32,161 nt of DNA from Gammaproteobacteria bacterium (GCA_018222825.1 JAAEZO010000017.1:1-32161); one strand, 5' to 3'. Counted from the stretch's first letter, positions 1 through 9,215 are shown. Numbers and translations: made by a program. The notes: generated by a model from the sequence alone, not told the origin.

Positions 1-2
1 CC

Positions 3-617
3 TGGAATGCGGGCAAGCGCAGCGCCATTCAGGCCTGTGAAGACAGCCTGCAGCGGCTGGGCACCGATTATCTGGATATGTATCTGCTGCACTGGCCCGG
101 CAGCATTCCATTGGAAGAAACCTTGGAAGCCTTTGAACAATTGCAGGCCGCCGGCAAGATAAAGCGTTTCGGGGTGTCCAACTTCGACCTCGACGAACTG
201 CAGGAATGGCACCGGCTGAGCGGTGACGACAGCGCCGTCAATCAGGTACTCTATCACCTCGGCTCCCGGGGCATAGAGCATTCGCTGCGCCCCTGGCAAC
301 GACAACAGCAGATGCCGGTAATGGCCTACTGCCCGCTGGCCCAGGGCGGCCGCCTGCGCCGTGAGCTGTTCGGCCACCCCGAGCTGCAAACCCTTGCCGC
401 CGAACTCAAGGTCACGGTACCCCAGTTGCTGCTGGCCTGGGCCATTCGTCCGGTTGACGGTCAGCGCGATGTGATCGCCATTCCCAAGGCAGTACAACCG
501 GAGCACGTGCGCCAGAACGCCGAGGCCCTGAACCTGGTGCTGAGCAACGACGTGCTGGCCCGACTGGATGCCGCCTTTCCGGCACCGGGTCGCAAGACAC
601 CGCTGGATATCGTGTAA
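3..617 (+). CDS. yeaE: Aldo/keto reductase, YeaE-like (5' truncated by window edge)
   Basis: NADPH-dependent aldo/keto reductase. E. coli YeaE reduces methylglyoxal and other small aldehydes. The reading frame is open from base 3, so the N-terminal part, including the catalytic Asp/Tyr region, lies outside the window. Visible family marks are TDYLDMYLLHWPGS (substrate-side strand with the conserved His), GKIKRFGVSN, NQVLYHLGSRGIE, PVMAYCPLAQGG and the NADP-binding IPKA segment. From memory, these segments and the C-terminus (PAPGRKTPLDIV) closely match E. coli YeaE. It ends 165 bases before trpB and is probably a separate unit. The family assignment is firm; the substrate is inferred from the homologue. 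Confidence 0.88.
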   Translation, partial: WNAGKRSAIQACEDSLQRLGTDYLDMYLLHWPGSIPLEETLEAFEQLQAAGKIKRFGVSNFDLDELQEWHRLSGDDSAVNQVLYHLGSRGIEHSLRPWQRQQQMPVMAYCPLAQGGRLRRELFGHPELQTLAAELKVTVPQLLLAWAIRPVDGQRDVIAIPKAVQPEHVRQNAEALNLVLSNDVLARLDAAFPAPGRKTPLDIV

Positions 618-782
618 GCATTCCCGGCCCCTGCATGCACCGCCGGGGCACCCACACGGCTTCATTACCCTCTTGCCAACCGCCGGCTGGTAGCCAATAG
701 ACCCCCGCTTTCGCCCCTGATATGCTGCCTTTTCTTCGACTATAACGGGCAATGGGGTCCGTTAACCGCATAAGGAAGTAGT

Positions 783-1979
783 GTGGACTATCAGCAAAAC
801 ATGCCCGATGCCGAGGGTTATTTCGGCGAATTCGGCGGCGCCGAAATACCCCCCCAGCTCAAAAGCGCCATGGACGACATTACCCGGGCCTACCGGGAAA
901 TCTGCCAGCGCGAAGACTTTCAGCAGGAATTGCAGCGACTGCTTACCCACTTCGTCGGTCGGCCCAGCCCGGTCTATCATTGCGAGCAGCTCAGTCGCCG
1001 GCTGGGTGGCGCCCAGATTTATCTGAAGCGGGAAGATCTCAACCACACCGGTGCCCACAAAATCAATCACTGCCTGGGCGAGGCGCTGCTGGCCCGCTTC
1101 ATGGGCAAGAAAAAGGTGATCGCCGAAACCGGCGCAGGTCAACACGGCGTGGCGCTGGCCACCGCCTGCGCCCTGGTGGGCATTCCCTGTGAAATTCACA
1201 TGGGTCAGGTGGATATCGAAAAAGAACATCCCAACGTGATGCGCATGAAGATACTGGGCTGCACCCTGGTTCAGGTGGCTCGCGGCACCGCCACCCTCAA
1301 GGACGCGGTGGACAGCGCCTTTGAGGAGTACCTGAAAAACCCCACCGACTACATCTATGCCATCGGTTCCGTGGTCGGTCCTCACCCCTTCCCCATGATG
1401 GTACGTGACTTTCAGAAGGTGATCGGGCAGGAAGCCCGGGCTCAGTTTCAGGAGCTGACCGGCCGCTTGCCCGACCTGATCATGGCCTGCGTGGGCGGCG
1501 GCTCCAACGCCATGGGCTTGTTCGACGCCTTCCTCAACGACGAAGCCGTACGCATCATGGGCGTCGAGCCCGGCGGCAAGGGATTGGATACTCCGGATCA
1601 CGCCGCCACCATGACCCTGGGTACCCCCGGCGTAATTCACGGTTTTCGCTGCCATGTGTTACAGGATGAACAGGGTGAGCCACTGCCGGTGCATTCCATC
1701 GCCTCCGGTCTGGACTACCCCGGCGTGGGCCCCCAGCACAGCTACCTGAAAGAAATGGGCCGGGTGGAATACCAGAGCGTGACCGACACCGAGTGTCTGG
1801 ACGCCTTCATGACCCTGTCACGCATCGAAGGGATCATTCCGGCACTGGAAAGCGCCCATGCCGTGGCGCAGGCCATCAAGATGGCACCCGGCATGAATTC
1901 CGAACAGCACATTCTGGTCAACCTGAGCGGCCGGGGCGACAAGGATCTGGACTACGTCTGCCGCCAGCTGGGACTTTAA
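783..1979 (+). CDS. trpB: Tryptophan synthase beta chain, stand-alone trpB
   Basis: PLP enzyme that condenses indole with L-serine to give tryptophan, normally as the beta subunit of TrpA2B2. The protein has 398 residues, the usual TrpB1 length. The PLP lysine is K93 in HTGAHKIN, the catalytic Glu is E115 in AETGAGQHG, and the phosphate loop GGGSNAMG is at 238-245; [11 protein letters not shown] and NLSGRGDKD are also present. The start is GTG at 783, with AAGGAAG five bases upstream. The N-terminus is longer than in E. coli TrpB and reads [12 protein letters not shown], where E. coli has a different residue set after the GG. No trpA or other trp gene is nearby. The gene lies alone between yeaE and yhiN and overlaps the latter's stop by four bases, so it may be an indole-salvage or second-copy TrpB. 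Confidence 0.95.
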   Translation: MDYQQNMPDAEGYFGEFGGAEIPPQLKSAMDDITRAYREICQREDFQQELQRLLTHFVGRPSPVYHCEQLSRRLGGAQIYLKREDLNHTGAHKINHCLGEALLARFMGKKKVIAETGAGQHGVALATACALVGIPCEIHMGQVDIEKEHPNVMRMKILGCTLVQVARGTATLKDAVDSAFEEYLKNPTDYIYAIGSVVGPHPFPMMVRDFQKVIGQEARAQFQELTGRLPDLIMACVGGGSNAMGLFDAFLNDEAVRIMGVEPGGKGLDTPDHAATMTLGTPGVIHGFRCHVLQDEQGEPLPVHSIASGLDYPGVGPQHSYLKEMGRVEYQSVTDTECLDAFMTLSRIEGIIPALESAHAVAQAIKMAPGMNSEQHILVNLSGRGDKDLDYVCRQLGL

Positions 1980-3148
1980 ACCACCTGGCCGGCGCACCAG
2001 CCGGCGCTCCAGGCCCACTGGAAGTTGTAGCCTCCCAGCCAGCCGGTGACGTCCACCACCTCGCCGATAAAGTAGAGGTTGGGCACCTTGTTGGCCATCA
2101 TGGTCTTGGACGACAATTCGTTGGTATCCACACCGCCCAGGGTTACCTCGGCGGTGCGGTAACCTTCGGTGCCGCCGGGCTTCAGTGGCCAGGCGGACAA
2201 CAACTGCTCGATGGCCGCCAGTTCTTTGGGCACATACTGCTTGAGCGGCTTGTTACTGATTTTTTCCCGCTCCAGCAGTGTTTCCACCAGCCGTTTGGGC
2301 AGATAACGGCTCAGCCAGGTCTTCAGCTCCTGATTGGGGCTGTCGGCCACGCCCTGGGCCAGCCGACCGGCGGGCAACAACTCGAAATGCACCTGTTCGC
2401 CCGCCTGCCAGTAAGACGAAATCTGCAGCACCGAAGGGCCGGATACGCCGCGATGGGTAAACAGCAGGCTTTCGGCAAAGCGGGTGCCATCTTCACTTTC
2501 GGCCACCACCGGCAGCGACACCCCGGCCAACGGCTCCAGGGTAGCCTTGTCTTCCGGTTGCAGGGTAAAGGGCACCAGACCGGCACGGGTCGGCAGCACC
2601 TTGAGTCCGAACTGCTCCGCCAGCTTGTAGCCAAAGGGCGAGGCGCCAATCTTGGGCATAGACAGGCCGCCGCTGGCCACCACCAATGACTGGCAGCTGA
2701 CTTCCTCGGTGGCCGTGGCCACCATGAAGCCGTCACCCAGTCGGTCGACGTTGAGGATTTCGGCGCGCAGCCGTATGGTCACCCCGGCGTCTTCACACTC
2801 TTTTACCAGCATATCAACGATGTTCTGCGCCGAGTCGTCGCAGAACAGCTGACCCAGGGTCTTTTCGTGATAGGCGATGCCGTGTTTTTCTACCAGCGCG
2901 ATAAAGTCCCACTGGGTATAGCGCGCCAGCGCCGACTTGACGAAGTGCGGGTTGCCGCACAAATAGGCGGCCGGTTCGACGAAATAGTTGGTGAAGTTGC
3001 AGCGCCCGCCGCCCGACATCAGGATTTTGCGACCGATGCGCTTGCCGTGATCCAGCAGCAGCACCTTGCGGCCCCGCTTGCCCGCCTCGGCGGCACACAT
3101 CAGGCCGGCCGCACCGGCGCCGATCACAATTACATCCCAGGCTTTCAT
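1976..3148 (-). CDS. yhiN: FAD/NAD(P)-binding flavoprotein of the YhiN/HI0933 (BaiN) family
   Basis: Flavoprotein of the HI0933 family. The E. coli member YhiN has no settled role; the BaiN name comes from bile-acid-metabolising clostridia. The dinucleotide-binding motif GAGAAG is at residues 10-15, the family signature [16 protein letters not shown] follows at 39-54, and the C-terminus carries the diagnostic [13 protein letters not shown]. Length is 390 residues, normal for the family. I prefer ATG at 3148. A GTG three codons upstream (3157) is also in frame, but the GAGAG sequence sits about ten bases before the ATG and only one base before the GTG. The gene is convergent with trpB and overlaps it by four bases. 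It is divergent from the methyltransferase gene, about 96 bases away. Confidence 0.93.
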   Translation of the reverse strand: MKAWDVIVIGAGAAGLMCAAEAGKRGRKVLLLDHGKRIGRKILMSGGGRCNFTNYFVEPAAYLCGNPHFVKSALARYTQWDFIALVEKHGIAYHEKTLGQLFCDDSAQNIVDMLVKECEDAGVTIRLRAEILNVDRLGDGFMVATATEEVSCQSLVVASGGLSMPKIGASPFGYKLAEQFGLKVLPTRAGLVPFTLQPEDKATLEPLAGVSLPVVAESEDGTRFAESLLFTHRGVSGPSVLQISSYWQAGEQVHFELLPAGRLAQGVADSPNQELKTWLSRYLPKRLVETLLEREKISNKPLKQYVPKELAAIEQLLSAWPLKPGGTEGYRTAEVTLGGVDTNELSSKTMMANKVPNLYFIGEVVDVTGWLGGYNFQWAWSAGWCAGQVV

Positions 3149-3244
3149 GGCACTCACACTCTCGCTGACAACAAAGACGCTATTCTAGCGGTCGCACCGC
3201 CGCTCGGCTATGCCGACACCGGCGACAGGGTTATAATTCGCGCC

Positions 3245-4417
3245 ATGAGTATTCTCGCCGAACAATTTCAACAGCTGAGCGCCCTGCTGCACCGCACCAG
3301 CGGTGACTGGCAGCTTGCCCCCTTTGCCTGCACCTCGCTGCCCTGGCCCGAGCTGGAGTCGGCACTGATGGCACTGGATGAAGCCCGGATCGATACCCTG
3401 GATGAAGACGACAGCGCCGCCCTGGCCTTTTTTGCCCCATGGCGCCCCGAGACCCTGGCCGCCCACGGGATTCAGTTACCCGAGCTGAAACGGGCCGCCG
3501 ACTATTCCACTCCGCGCTGGAGCAGCGGCATTCCCGGCCGCAAGTGGATGCAAATCAAGGATTTTGCTGCCAATATCGGCGCAGAATACCCGGTACTGGA
3601 ATGGTGCGCCGGCAAGGGGCATCTGGGTCGCCTGCTGGCTCAGCAAGGCACACAGCCGGTGACCAGCCTTGAATGGAATGCCGACTTGTGCCGGCAGGGC
3701 GAACAGCTCGCCGGCCAGCTGACGCTCGATCATCACTTTGAGTGTGCCGATGCCCTGAGCGCCGACGCCGCTCGCTTGTTTCGGCCTGCCCAACAGGCGC
3801 TGGCCCTGCACGCCTGCGGCGAGCTGCATCTGCGTTTTTTGCGCCATAGCGCCGCCGCCGGCACGCGCCGGCTGGCCCTGTCACCCTGCTGCTACCATCT
3901 GATCGACGGTGAGCATTACCGCCCGCTGTCGGCCGCCGGCCGGCAGCAGGATTTGCAGCTGGATCGCCAGAGCCTGCGCCTGCCGTTGCAACAACAGGTC
4001 ACCGGGGGCGAACGGGTGCGCCGCCTGCGCCACATCGAGCTGACCTGGCGGCTGGCGTTCGACGAACTGCAGCAACAGCTGACCGGTAACCCCGGTTATC
4101 TGCCGCTGCCGGCCTTTCCCAAGCGACTGCTGAGCGGGGATTTTGCCGACTTTGCCCGCTGGGCCTGCGAGCAGAAATCGCTGCCGGTGCCGAACAGCAT
4201 CGACAGCGAGCACTTGCTGCAACGAGCCGAGCGCCGTCGGCTACTGGTGAAACGCATCGAGCTGGTGCGCCACCGTTACCGTTATCTGCTGGAGCTGTGG
4301 CTGCTGCTCGACCGTGCCCTGTACCTCGAAGAACAGGGCTATACGGTTACTCTCGGCACCTTTACCGCCCGGCTCAATACCCCGCGCCGCTATCTGCTGC
4401 AGGCCAGTAAAACATAA
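3245..4417 (+). CDS. SAM-dependent methyltransferase (Methyltransf_32-like)
   Basis: Class I SAM methyltransferase of 390 residues. The SAM loop is VLEWCAGKGHLGRLLA at about 117-132. It is followed by ALHACGELH at 187-195 and the Cys-rich ALSPCCYH at 211-218. This combination (GAGKGHL-like loop, HxCG, CCYH) resembles the Methyltransf_32 group that includes eukaryotic METTL25/RRNAD1-like proteins; the substrate is unknown. The open frame extends upstream to 2867, but that part lies over yhiN. The ATG at 3245 begins a plausible protein and lies in the yhiN-divergent gap. The K+ channel gene follows after 55 bases on the same strand and may be cotranscribed. The methyltransferase fold is secure; the target (RNA or protein) is not. 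Confidence 0.8.
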   Translation: MSILAEQFQQLSALLHRTSGDWQLAPFACTSLPWPELESALMALDEARIDTLDEDDSAALAFFAPWRPETLAAHGIQLPELKRAADYSTPRWSSGIPGRKWMQIKDFAANIGAEYPVLEWCAGKGHLGRLLAQQGTQPVTSLEWNADLCRQGEQLAGQLTLDHHFECADALSADAARLFRPAQQALALHACGELHLRFLRHSAAAGTRRLALSPCCYHLIDGEHYRPLSAAGRQQDLQLDRQSLRLPLQQQVTGGERVRRLRHIELTWRLAFDELQQQLTGNPGYLPLPAFPKRLLSGDFADFARWACEQKSLPVPNSIDSEHLLQRAERRRLLVKRIELVRHRYRYLLELWLLLDRALYLEEQGYTVTLGTFTARLNTPRRYLLQASKT

Positions 4418-4472
4418 CAGGACATTTCGCGCCGCCCACCGGGTGGCGGCCTTGAAACGGACAGGAGAGCCC

Positions 4473-5273
4473 GTGAAAACATCATTACCCAGCATTCCCC
4501 CCAACGCCTTCGAACTGGTGATGATGGTGTTATCCGTCATCTCCGTGGTGGCTATCGTGTTGTACCAGTTTGGCCCTTTCGATGAGGCAGAAAAAGATCT
4601 GCTGCTGTACGTAGATACCGCCATCTGCCTGATTTTACTTAGCTATTTTTTCTATGGCCTGCTTAGCGCACACAACAAGCGGCACTTTTTAAGTACCCAC
4701 TGGATCGACTTTATCGCCTCGATTCCGGCGATCGACGTGTTGCGCTATGGGCGGATTTTTCAGGTGCTGCGGGTGTTGCGCATGCTGCGGGTGGCCAATC
4801 AGGTGATTCGCCATCTGTTGAGAAACAGCGAAAGCACGGTGCTGGCCTCCATGTTGCTGATTCTGGTGGTGGTGCTGGGGGGTAGCGCCATCGCCATTCT
4901 GATGGCCGAAGCCGGCGAGCCCGGCTCCAATATCGACACCGCCGAAGACGCCATCTGGTGGGCGCTGGTCACCATTTCCACCGTCGGCTACGGCGACCAC
5001 TTTCCGGTGACCACCGCCGGGCGAATGATTTCCGCTATCGTCATTTTTACCGGGGTGTCGCTGTTTGCGGGTATCTCGGGTCTGGTCGCCTCCACTCTGC
5101 TGAACCCCAGAACAGAAAAGCAGCTCGAAACTTCTGAGCGGCACATTCAGGCCAGTGAAGCCCATTACCAGGCCGAACTGACGCAGCACCTCAACTCGTT
5201 GCAGGGGGAGCTTGCCTCGCTCAAGGAAGAAATCAGCTCGCTCAAGTCAATGCTGCAGAGCAAAGAACCGTAG
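4473..5273 (+). CDS. Voltage-gated-type potassium channel (6TM, KvAP-like)
   Basis: Inner-membrane ion channel of 266 residues. The selectivity filter TVGYGD is at 170-175, with the pore helix WWALVTIS before it and the inner helix after. Upstream there are about four hydrophobic segments. One is an S4-like helix at 91-106, with Arg at 91, 94, 100, 103 and 106, spaced at threes as in voltage sensors. The C-terminal tail (about 215-262) is charged and predicted coiled coil, suggesting cytoplasmic tetramer assembly; there is no TrkA-N/RCK domain. Start GTG 4473 has AGGAG five bases upstream. The longer upstream frame is rejected because it overlaps the methyltransferase gene. Selectivity for K+ follows from the GYGD filter; the gating signal is inference. 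Confidence 0.88.
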   Translation: MKTSLPSIPPNAFELVMMVLSVISVVAIVLYQFGPFDEAEKDLLLYVDTAICLILLSYFFYGLLSAHNKRHFLSTHWIDFIASIPAIDVLRYGRIFQVLRVLRMLRVANQVIRHLLRNSESTVLASMLLILVVVLGGSAIAILMAEAGEPGSNIDTAEDAIWWALVTISTVGYGDHFPVTTAGRMISAIVIFTGVSLFAGISGLVASTLLNPRTEKQLETSERHIQASEAHYQAELTQHLNSLQGELASLKEEISSLKSMLQSKEP

Positions 5274-5429
5274 CGGCCTCTCAATATCCATAAATCCCGA
5301 GCGGGTTCTGCTTGTATCCTGACCAATATCTAGCCTATGCTGCTGACAGCTAGGGGCTTGCAGAAGTTCCATATAGCTCACGGTTTATCGGCTAATGGAT
5401 TGATAGACTTATAAAAAAGGAGAGGTGCA

Positions 5430-5870
5430 ATGACAGAACCTTATCAGTATAAACATATACTGGCTGCCGTTGACATGAGCGAAAGCAATCGCAAGGTCAT
5501 CGCCAAGGCAGTAGATAGAGCAAGGGCCAACAACGCCAAATTATCAGTCATTCATGTGGATGTGGATCTCAAGGATCTCTATACCGAGATGATCGACATC
5601 GATATCGACAACATTCAGGATCAGGTCGTGGCCGACGCCAAACAGCGGCTGGAAGATTATCTGGCTGGCATCGACTACCCGGTCGAGAAAAAGCTGGTGA
5701 TCTGCGGCGATCTGGCACTGAAAGTCAACGAAGCAGTCGAACAGCATCAGGTCGATCTGCTGATTTGTGGCCATGAGCAAAGCTTCTGGAGCCTGCTCAC
5801 TTCTTCGGCGCGTCAGCTGATGAACACGGTCCCCTGTGATCTGCTGGTAGTCCCCCTGCCCAAAAACTGA
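5430..5870 (+). CDS. uspA: Universal stress protein A (UspA type)
   Basis: Small cytoplasmic stress protein of 146 residues. It begins YKHILAAVDMSE, the usual Usp first strand, and ends with GHEQSFWSLLTSSARQLMN plus a PCDLLVVPL strand. The region where ATP-binding Usps carry G-x2-G-x9-G(S/T) has the non-ATP-binding UspA form instead, as in E. coli UspA (GHHQDFW...SSARQLIN). A strong ribosome site (AGGAG) lies about seven bases before ATG 5430. E. coli uspA is induced by growth arrest and diverse stress. The gene stands alone after the K+ channel and is convergent with the LysR gene, with three bases between their ends. Confidence 0.93.
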   Translation: MTEPYQYKHILAAVDMSESNRKVIAKAVDRARANNAKLSVIHVDVDLKDLYTEMIDIDIDNIQDQVVADAKQRLEDYLAGIDYPVEKKLVICGDLALKVNEAVEQHQVDLLICGHEQSFWSLLTSSARQLMNTVPCDLLVVPLPKN

Positions 5871-5873
5871 TGT

Positions 5874-6797
5874 TCAGGGCGACTGGCGCAGCCGGTCGCC
5901 CACTTCCTCCAGTAATTGCCTCAACCAGATCAGCGCCGGGTCAAACTCGGTCAGCGGATGCTGGGCCAATACATAAGTACTGCGTAAAGACTCGCTCAGC
6001 CTATGTTGCTGCAACGGGTAATAGTGACAAAAATCCCGCGCTATCAGCTCCGGCACCATGGCCAGATACCGGCCGGTGGCCAGCAGCTTGGGCAAAGCTT
6101 CGAAGCTCGGCACCCATACGGCGATATGCCGCTCCAGTCCCTTTTTCTTCAGCCAGCTTTCAATCAGGGTCTGGTTGTGACCCCAGGTCGAGGTGGACAC
6201 ATGACTCCAGCCCACCAGCAACTCGGCAGAAAGCCGCTCGGGCAGCTCGCTGCTCAGGGCCGACAGGCACATCATGGGATTGTCGAACCAGGGTTCGACC
6301 CGCAGACGGGGTGAAAGATGATCGCCATCGGCGAAGGCCACCACCAGATCCAGGCCGCCGCGAGACAGACTGTCTTCATAATCGGAATGCGCCAGCTCGG
6401 TCACCGCCAGGCGACAACCCGGCGCCCGTTGATGCAGCAGCTCCACCAGCAGAGGCACGGCACCGTGTTCGATGGACGACGGCACCGCCAGCCGAAAGGT
6501 ACGCCGTGACGAAGCCGGATCAAACCCCGCCGACTGCCGCACCCCCTGCTCCAGCAGCAGCAGGGCCTGGCGCACCGGCGCCGCCAGCGCCTGGGCCCTT
6601 TGCGTCGGCCGCATTTCCTTGCGGGTCATCACGAACAGCGGATCGTCCAGCGTCTGCCGCAACCGGGCCAGGGCATGACTGACCGTCGACTGGGACAGGT
6701 TCAGCTGCTCGGCGGCCCGGGTGACGCTTCGGCTTTGCATCAGCACATCAAACACCCGCAACAGGTTCAGATCCAGCCGTTGGTATAGATTATCCAT
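5874..6797 (-). CDS. LysR-family transcriptional regulator
   Basis: LysR-type regulator of 307 residues, the normal length. The winged helix-turn-helix is at about residues 9-67, with LNLLRVFDVLMQSRSVTRAA and the recognition helix LSQSTVSHALARLR. A LysR_substrate effector domain fills the rest (about 95-300). The LRVF, QSRSVT and DDPLFVMTRKEMRPT wording is typical of the NodD/LeuO/PnbR-like branch. Target and inducer are unknown. Upstream lies a long non-coding stretch, and the nearest divergent gene is the EamA exporter at 7262. LysR genes often control a divergent neighbour, but here a terminator and possible RNA lie between, so the link is weak. Confidence 0.9.
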   Translation of the reverse strand: MDNLYQRLDLNLLRVFDVLMQSRSVTRAAEQLNLSQSTVSHALARLRQTLDDPLFVMTRKEMRPTQRAQALAAPVRQALLLLEQGVRQSAGFDPASSRRTFRLAVPSSIEHGAVPLLVELLHQRAPGCRLAVTELAHSDYEDSLSRGGLDLVVAFADGDHLSPRLRVEPWFDNPMMCLSALSSELPERLSAELLVGWSHVSTSTWGHNQTLIESWLKKKGLERHIAVWVPSFEALPKLLATGRYLAMVPELIARDFCHYYPLQQHRLSESLRSTYVLAQHPLTEFDPALIWLRQLLEEVGDRLRQSP

Positions 6798-6977
6798 CGA
6801 TATTCACCATAGGTTTATGATGATAATTCATTTTTGACATAAATGATCTGACCATAGAATAGCGCCTTCAAACAAGTTTATCGTCGGCGTGGTGAAGCAA
6901 TTCATCCGACAGCCGGGTCGAACAAGGTTCTGGGCATGGTGGCATCATGGGGGGTACTGCCTGTCTATCGTCGTTGA

Positions 6978-7185
6978 CGGATTATTCGAGGTAATCCGAA
7001 AGTGGCGGTACAAACGGAATATTCAAGACCTGGCGGCGTGGGTAACCACGCTGACAACCTATTGTGGGCAAAAGCCCGACAGTTCTGCGTGTGGTGTTAA
7101 ACCACCTTGTTTAGGGACGTCATTCTCTCCTTTATGACAAACCTGATGTTGGTCCCGGGCCGGTGCATTGCGCCGGCTTTTTTTA
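6978..7185 (+). ncRNA. Candidate structured RNA (sRNA or leader of the EamA exporter)
   Basis: Five closely spaced plus-strand hairpins end in a textbook intrinsic terminator 77 bases before the exporter start. This is the layout of either an independent small RNA or a riboswitch/attenuator leader. I do not recognise it as any known family (not 6S, tmRNA, SRP, lysine, cobalamin or guanidine-I by the motifs I looked for). The 5' end is not defined by the sequence. Confidence 0.35.
7160..7185 (+). terminator. Strong Rho-independent terminator
   Basis: GCCGGTGC pairs with GCGCCGGC (one G-U) around a three-base loop and is followed by seven T. There is no protein gene upstream on this strand for more than a kilobase, so it must end a non-coding transcript or attenuate the downstream exporter gene. 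Confidence 0.8.
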
Positions 7186-7261
7186 TGGGCCGCATTCTGG
7201 ATTACCCCTGCGCTTTACGCCATCATGGCGCCCCGTTCCGACCACTATCGAAGTTTTCATC

Positions 7262-8128
7262 ATGCCTTATCTGGTATCTGTGACCCTGCTGTGGGCCTTC
7301 TCGTTCAGCCTGATCGGCGTTTATCTGGCCGGCAGTGTCGATAGCTACTTTTCCGTACTCAGCCGCATTGGCATGGCCACCCTGCTGTTTATGCCGCTGA
7401 TGTCGTGGCGTCAGCCGCCGCGCCTGGCCCTGGGGCTGATGGCCTGCGGCGCCCTGCAGCTGGGGCTCATGTATCTGTTTTACTACCAGTCGTTTTTGCT
7501 GCTGACGGTGCCGGAAGTACTGCTCTTTACCGTGCTCACCCCGGTTTACGTCACCCTGATCTACGACCTGCTGCACCGCCGCTTCAACCCCGGTTATCTG
7601 CTGACTGCCGCGCTGGCGGTAGTGGGCGCCCTGGTCATTCGCTTCGACGGCCTCACCGACCGCTATCTGATCGGCTTTGCGGTGGTGCAGGGCGCCAACC
7701 TGTGCTTTGCCCTGGGGCAGGTCGGCTACAAGGTACTGATGGAGCGCTATCCCGCCCATCCGCCCCTGCACAAACTGTTCGGCTATTTCTATCTGGGCGC
7801 ACTGGCGGTGGTGGTGCCCGCCTGGCTGCTGTTGGGCGGCGACAAGTATCCGGCCACCGAGCTGCAGTGGAGCATACTGCTGTGGCTGGGTTTCGGCGCC
7901 TCCGGCCTGGGATACTTTCTGTGGAACAAGGGTGCCACCCTGGTCAATGCCGGCGCCCTGGCCATCATGAACAACGCCCTGGTGCCTGCAGGACTGCTGG
8001 TCAACCTGCTGATCTGGAACCGGGATGCCGATCTGCTGCGCCTCGGACTGGGCGGACTAATCATTATCGCCTCGCTCTGGCTCAACGAAGCCTGGATCAA
8101 ACCAGTCACCGCCGCCAGAGCCGGATGA
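7262..8128 (+). CDS. EamA/DMT-superfamily transporter
   Basis: Integral inner-membrane protein of 288 residues with about ten hydrophobic segments in two EamA repeats, typical of drug/metabolite exporters. The N-terminal LVSVTLLWAFSFSLIGVYLAG and the second-half WLGFGASGLGYFLWNKGATLVNAGALAIMNN are recognisable EamA features. The start is taken at ATG 7262 because the upstream extension runs across the intrinsic terminator at 7160-7185. No good Shine-Dalgarno precedes this ATG, so control at the leader is possible. Substrate unknown; amino acids or carboxylates are common for this group. acuI follows after about 100 bases. Confidence 0.85.
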   Translation: MPYLVSVTLLWAFSFSLIGVYLAGSVDSYFSVLSRIGMATLLFMPLMSWRQPPRLALGLMACGALQLGLMYLFYYQSFLLLTVPEVLLFTVLTPVYVTLIYDLLHRRFNPGYLLTAALAVVGALVIRFDGLTDRYLIGFAVVQGANLCFALGQVGYKVLMERYPAHPPLHKLFGYFYLGALAVVVPAWLLLGGDKYPATELQWSILLWLGFGASGLGYFLWNKGATLVNAGALAIMNNALVPAGLLVNLLIWNRDADLLRLGLGGLIIIASLWLNEAWIKPVTAARAG

Positions 8129-8138
8129 CACCCGGCTC
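8118..8138 (+). other. Stem-loop across the exporter stop codon
   Basis: GAGCCGG pairs perfectly with CCGGCTC around a seven-base loop containing the TGA stop. It lacks a T-tract and could be a weak terminator or an mRNA 3'-end stabiliser. Confidence 0.35.
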
Positions 8139-8227
8139 ACAAAATCGACATTTGTCTCTTTCCGGCATGGCTTTCCGCCCCAGTCTACTTACACTGGATG
8201 ACAGGAAACCGTGCCAGGAGAAAAGAG

Positions 8228-9202
8228 ATGTTCAAAGCTCTGCTACTAGAAGAATCAGGTAAAGACACCCTCGCCAGCCTGCAGCGGCTCAACGAAAGTC
8301 AGCTCACCACCGGTGATGTGCTGGTCAAGGTCGATTATTCCACCCTCAACTACAAAGATGCCATGGCCATTACCGGCAAGGGCAAGATAGTACGCCAGTG
8401 GCCCATGGTGCCGGGCATCGACTACGCCGGTACCGTGCTGGCCTCGGACCATCCGGATCACCGCGTCGGCGATGAAGTCATTCTCACCGGCTGGGGCGTG
8501 GGCGAAAAGTACTGGGGCGGCCTGGCAGAAAAAGCCTGCGCCAAGGGCGAATGGCTGGTGCCCATGCCGGCCGGCATGAGTGCCAAGCGCGCCATGGCCA
8601 TCGGCACCGCCGGCTTTACCGCCATGCTCGGCCTGATGGCACTGGAACGAGCCGGCATTACACCGGATCAGGGCCCGATACTGGTGACCGGCGCCAGCGG
8701 TGGCCTGGGCTCGGTGGCGGTGCGGCTATTGGCCAAGGCAGGCTTTGAAGTACATGCCGAAACCAGCCGGCTGCAACATAAAGAATGGCTGCAGTCTCTG
8801 GGCGCCAGCCAGGTTATCGACCGCGCCGAGCTCGACAAAGAGCCGGCGGCGCTTGAATCCCAGCATTGGGCCGGCGCCATCGATGCCGTCGGCGGCCGCA
8901 CCCTGGCCCGCATTCTCAGCCAGACCAGAATGAACGGTGTGGTGGTGGCCTGTGGCCTGGCCGGTGGCGTGGCGCTCAACACCACCGTCATGCCTTTTAT
9001 TCTGCGCGGCGTGCAGCTGCAAGGCATCGATTCGGTTTATGTCTCCAAAGAAAAGCGCATCGAAGCCTGGCAACGACTGCAAGACAGCCTGCCGCTGGAC
9101 TTTGAAGACCAGGCCGAGGTTTACCCGCTGGAGCAAACCACCGAGGCCGCCCGGGATCTACTGGCCGGCAAACTCAAGGGCCGGGTGCTGATTCAGCCTT
9201 AA
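8228..9202 (+). CDS. acuI: Acryloyl-CoA reductase / YhdH-type quinone oxidoreductase (MDR)
   Basis: NADPH-dependent medium-chain reductase lacking zinc ligands, 324 residues. AcuI/YhdH proteins reduce acryloyl-CoA to propionyl-CoA, which detoxifies acrylate from sources such as DMSP breakdown. The N-terminus FKALLLEE, the STLNYKDAMAITGKGKI motif, the GWGVGEKYWGGLAE segment and the nucleotide loop TGASGGLGSVA (about 154-164) are diagnostic. ATG 8228 has AGGAG seven bases upstream; the in-frame start at 8198 lacks this. No dddA/dmdA/prp genes lie nearby, so the physiological substrate is inferred only from the family. Confidence 0.92.
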   Translation: MFKALLLEESGKDTLASLQRLNESQLTTGDVLVKVDYSTLNYKDAMAITGKGKIVRQWPMVPGIDYAGTVLASDHPDHRVGDEVILTGWGVGEKYWGGLAEKACAKGEWLVPMPAGMSAKRAMAIGTAGFTAMLGLMALERAGITPDQGPILVTGASGGLGSVAVRLLAKAGFEVHAETSRLQHKEWLQSLGASQVIDRAELDKEPAALESQHWAGAIDAVGGRTLARILSQTRMNGVVVACGLAGGVALNTTVMPFILRGVQLQGIDSVYVSKEKRIEAWQRLQDSLPLDFEDQAEVYPLEQTTEAARDLLAGKLKGRVLIQP

Positions 9203-9215
9203 GCCGTAACCGAAT

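Larger units (their letters stand above)
6798..7261. other. 464-base gene-free region with serial hairpins
   Basis: No convincing protein gene. The only ORF of note (6889-7137) shows no recognisable family or ribosome site. On the plus strand there is a run of small hairpins: 6978-6998 (CGGATTA/TAATCCG), 7036-7051 (GCGTGG, GTAA loop, CCACGC), 7066-7077 (GGGC, AAAA loop, GCCC), 7091-7105 (GTGGT/ACCAC) and 7119-7138 (GTCAT/ATGAC). They are followed by the terminator at 7160-7185. The part next to 6797 is AT-rich and probably holds the LysR promoter. Confidence 0.6.

Noticed and set aside
762..1655. 297-codon minus-strand ORF
   Set aside because: Antisense shadow of trpB.
4431..4450. GCCGCC/GGCGGC hairpin between the methyltransferase and channel genes
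   Set aside because: Six pairs with an eight-base loop and no T-tract; too weak to call a terminator, and read-through is likely.
6889..7137. 82-codon ORF in the gap before the exporter
   Set aside because: No ribosome site or family likeness, and the DNA is better explained by serial hairpins of a non-coding transcript.
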